Made by a program: the position numbers and the translations under genes. 13,744 nucleotides of DNA, from the NCBI GenBank assembly GCA_026692885.1, contig JAPLNJ010001098.1, forward strand, positions 17,210-30,953, given 5' to 3'. This document shows positions 13,132 to 13,744 of the stretch, in pieces (position 1 is the first letter of the stretch; each line of letters begins with the position of its first letter). The notes under the pieces are model-generated. The model ran no database searches. It had not been told where the DNA came from and saw only the letters and a list, made by a program, of their open reading frames with translations. Origin of the DNA: Planctomycetota bacterium (GTDB taxonomy: Bacteria; Planctomycetota; Planctomycetia; Pirellulales; Pirellulaceae).

Positions 13132-13744
13132 TCACGCGGGTGAAGGTTTCTCGGGGCCGGAATCCACGGTTGCGGCGGGGTCGCTCGGCAACGACACCCG
13201 GTCGTTCAGGAACTTCATCAAGGTCGCGGCGACGCCTTCCAAGCTGCCTCCGCCACCGATGGCGAGGATCTCCGGCATGATCTTCACGCCCCGCTCGGCC
13301 AGGGCGGTCGTGACGTTGATAACCGCCGTCGGCCCCTGACCCAGGGCACGGACCTGGGCCTCGAAACCTTTCGCCCGGGCCAAACCGACCGCTTCCACCT
13401 CGGCCGCCTTGGCGCGTCCCGTCTCAGCGATGTAGGTCGCCTCCCCGTCGGCTTGTTTCTTGCGGGCCGCGGCGGCCTCCGTGGCGATCTCCACGCCGAC
13501 TTGGGCCTGGGCCAACTGGGTCTGCATGTCGGCTGTGCCTTTGGTCTTCTCCATGTCGATCCGCAGGCGCTGGGCCTCCTGCTGCATTTGGTAGGTGGCC
13601 TTCTCCTGGTTGGCGATCTCACGTTGCGTAAGCACCTGGACCAGTTCGTCCGGCAGGATCACGTCCTGGATGTAGGCGCCGCGGGTTTCCACTTCGTTTT
13701 GGGTCAGTTGCGTGCGGATGTGTTCCAACGCGCTTTGTTGCACC
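13132..13744 (-). CDS. SPFH/Band 7 (flotillin/prohibitin-like) protein, C-terminal part
   Basis: Frame open to the right edge (204 residues visible); the N-terminal membrane anchor and most of the SPFH domain lie beyond the window, so the start is not here. NEVETRGAYIQDVILPDELV (about 16-35) is the end of the SPFH domain. It is followed by a long charged coiled coil (LTQREIANQEKATYQMQQEA, then QRLRIDMEKTKG) and the alanine/glutamate-rich repeats of flotillins (GEATYIAETGRAKAAEVEAV, then GLARAKGFEAQVRALG). Residues about 147-185 (ALAERGVKIMPEILAIGGGG, MKFLND) form the oligomerising C-terminus. Such proteins scaffold membrane microdomains and protease complexes. The stop at 13132 is followed downstream by about 150 bp without a convincing gene. 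Confidence 0.85.
   Translation of the reverse strand, partial: VQQSALEHIRTQLTQNEVETRGAYIQDVILPDELVQVLTQREIANQEKATYQMQQEAQRLRIDMEKTKGTADMQTQLAQAQVGVEIATEAAAARKKQADGEATYIAETGRAKAAEVEAVGLARAKGFEAQVRALGQGPTAVINVTTALAERGVKIMPEILAIGGGGSLEGVAATLMKFLNDRVSLPSDPAATVDSGPEKPSPA

Noticed and set aside
12929..13135. 68-codon minus-strand frame starting GTG at the SPFH stop (GTGA overlap)
   Set aside because: Thr/Arg-rich with no domain pattern, and it runs antisense into the protease remnant; the overlap is probably fortuitous.

Overview
The window looks like chromosomal DNA of a high-GC planctomycete, probably from a Pirellula/Rhodopirellula-like group. The pointers are a dense set of secreted carbohydrate-active proteins (ThuA-like, DUF5060/DUF4038, GH16-like, right-handed beta-helix), Tat-type leaders on sugar-metabolism proteins, an OleA-type thiolase, and an intergenic hairpin repeat whose translation reads WEGEAPAEP, a signature I associate with planctomycete genomes. 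The taxonomic call is inference. No rRNA, tRNA, CRISPR array or transposase was seen.

Layout. 1-1661 (minus strand): an enterochelin-esterase-like protein running off the left edge, a frameshifted and truncated DUF5060/DUF4038 protein, and a remnant that joins a signal peptide to the tail of a fibronectin-III-like domain. 1802-2887 (plus): a ThuA-like gene whose Tat leader is out of frame with its body, then what may be only the first codons of a sugar-phosphate isomerase. 2800-8877 (minus): from upstream to downstream, exonuclease III, a Tat-secreted mannonate-dehydratase-like protein lacking its C-terminus, a beta-helix protein, a GH16-like protein and a large secreted protein that may be a polysaccharide lyase. 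8920-9206: a coding remnant abutting an inverted-repeat element plus a tandem duplication of its right end. 9213-10361 (minus): OleA. 10621-11985 (plus): an MFS transporter divergent from oleA. 12075-12984 (plus): a small antitoxin-like protein with a leaderless-type promoter, a DUF5678-like protein, and the two ends of an aspartic protease gene without its middle. 13132-13744 (minus): the C-terminal part of an SPFH/flotillin-like protein. The remaining gaps are all under 300 bp; 4852-5045, 5799-5919 and 12985-13131 show no recognisable gene or strong signal.

Functionally, the 2800-7266 block is a plausible polysaccharide-degradation cassette: three exported proteins in one orientation, with an upstream uronate-pathway relative (UxuA-like). 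ThuA-like and DUF4038 proteins nearby fit the same theme. OleA, exonuclease III and the SPFH protein are unrelated housekeeping or lipid functions.

The most unusual property is that at least six loci keep recognisable gene ends but lack interior or terminal sequence, interleaved with fully intact genes. Either this is a lineage losing accessory genes by short deletions, or the contig contains assembly collapses. The sequence alone cannot decide between these.
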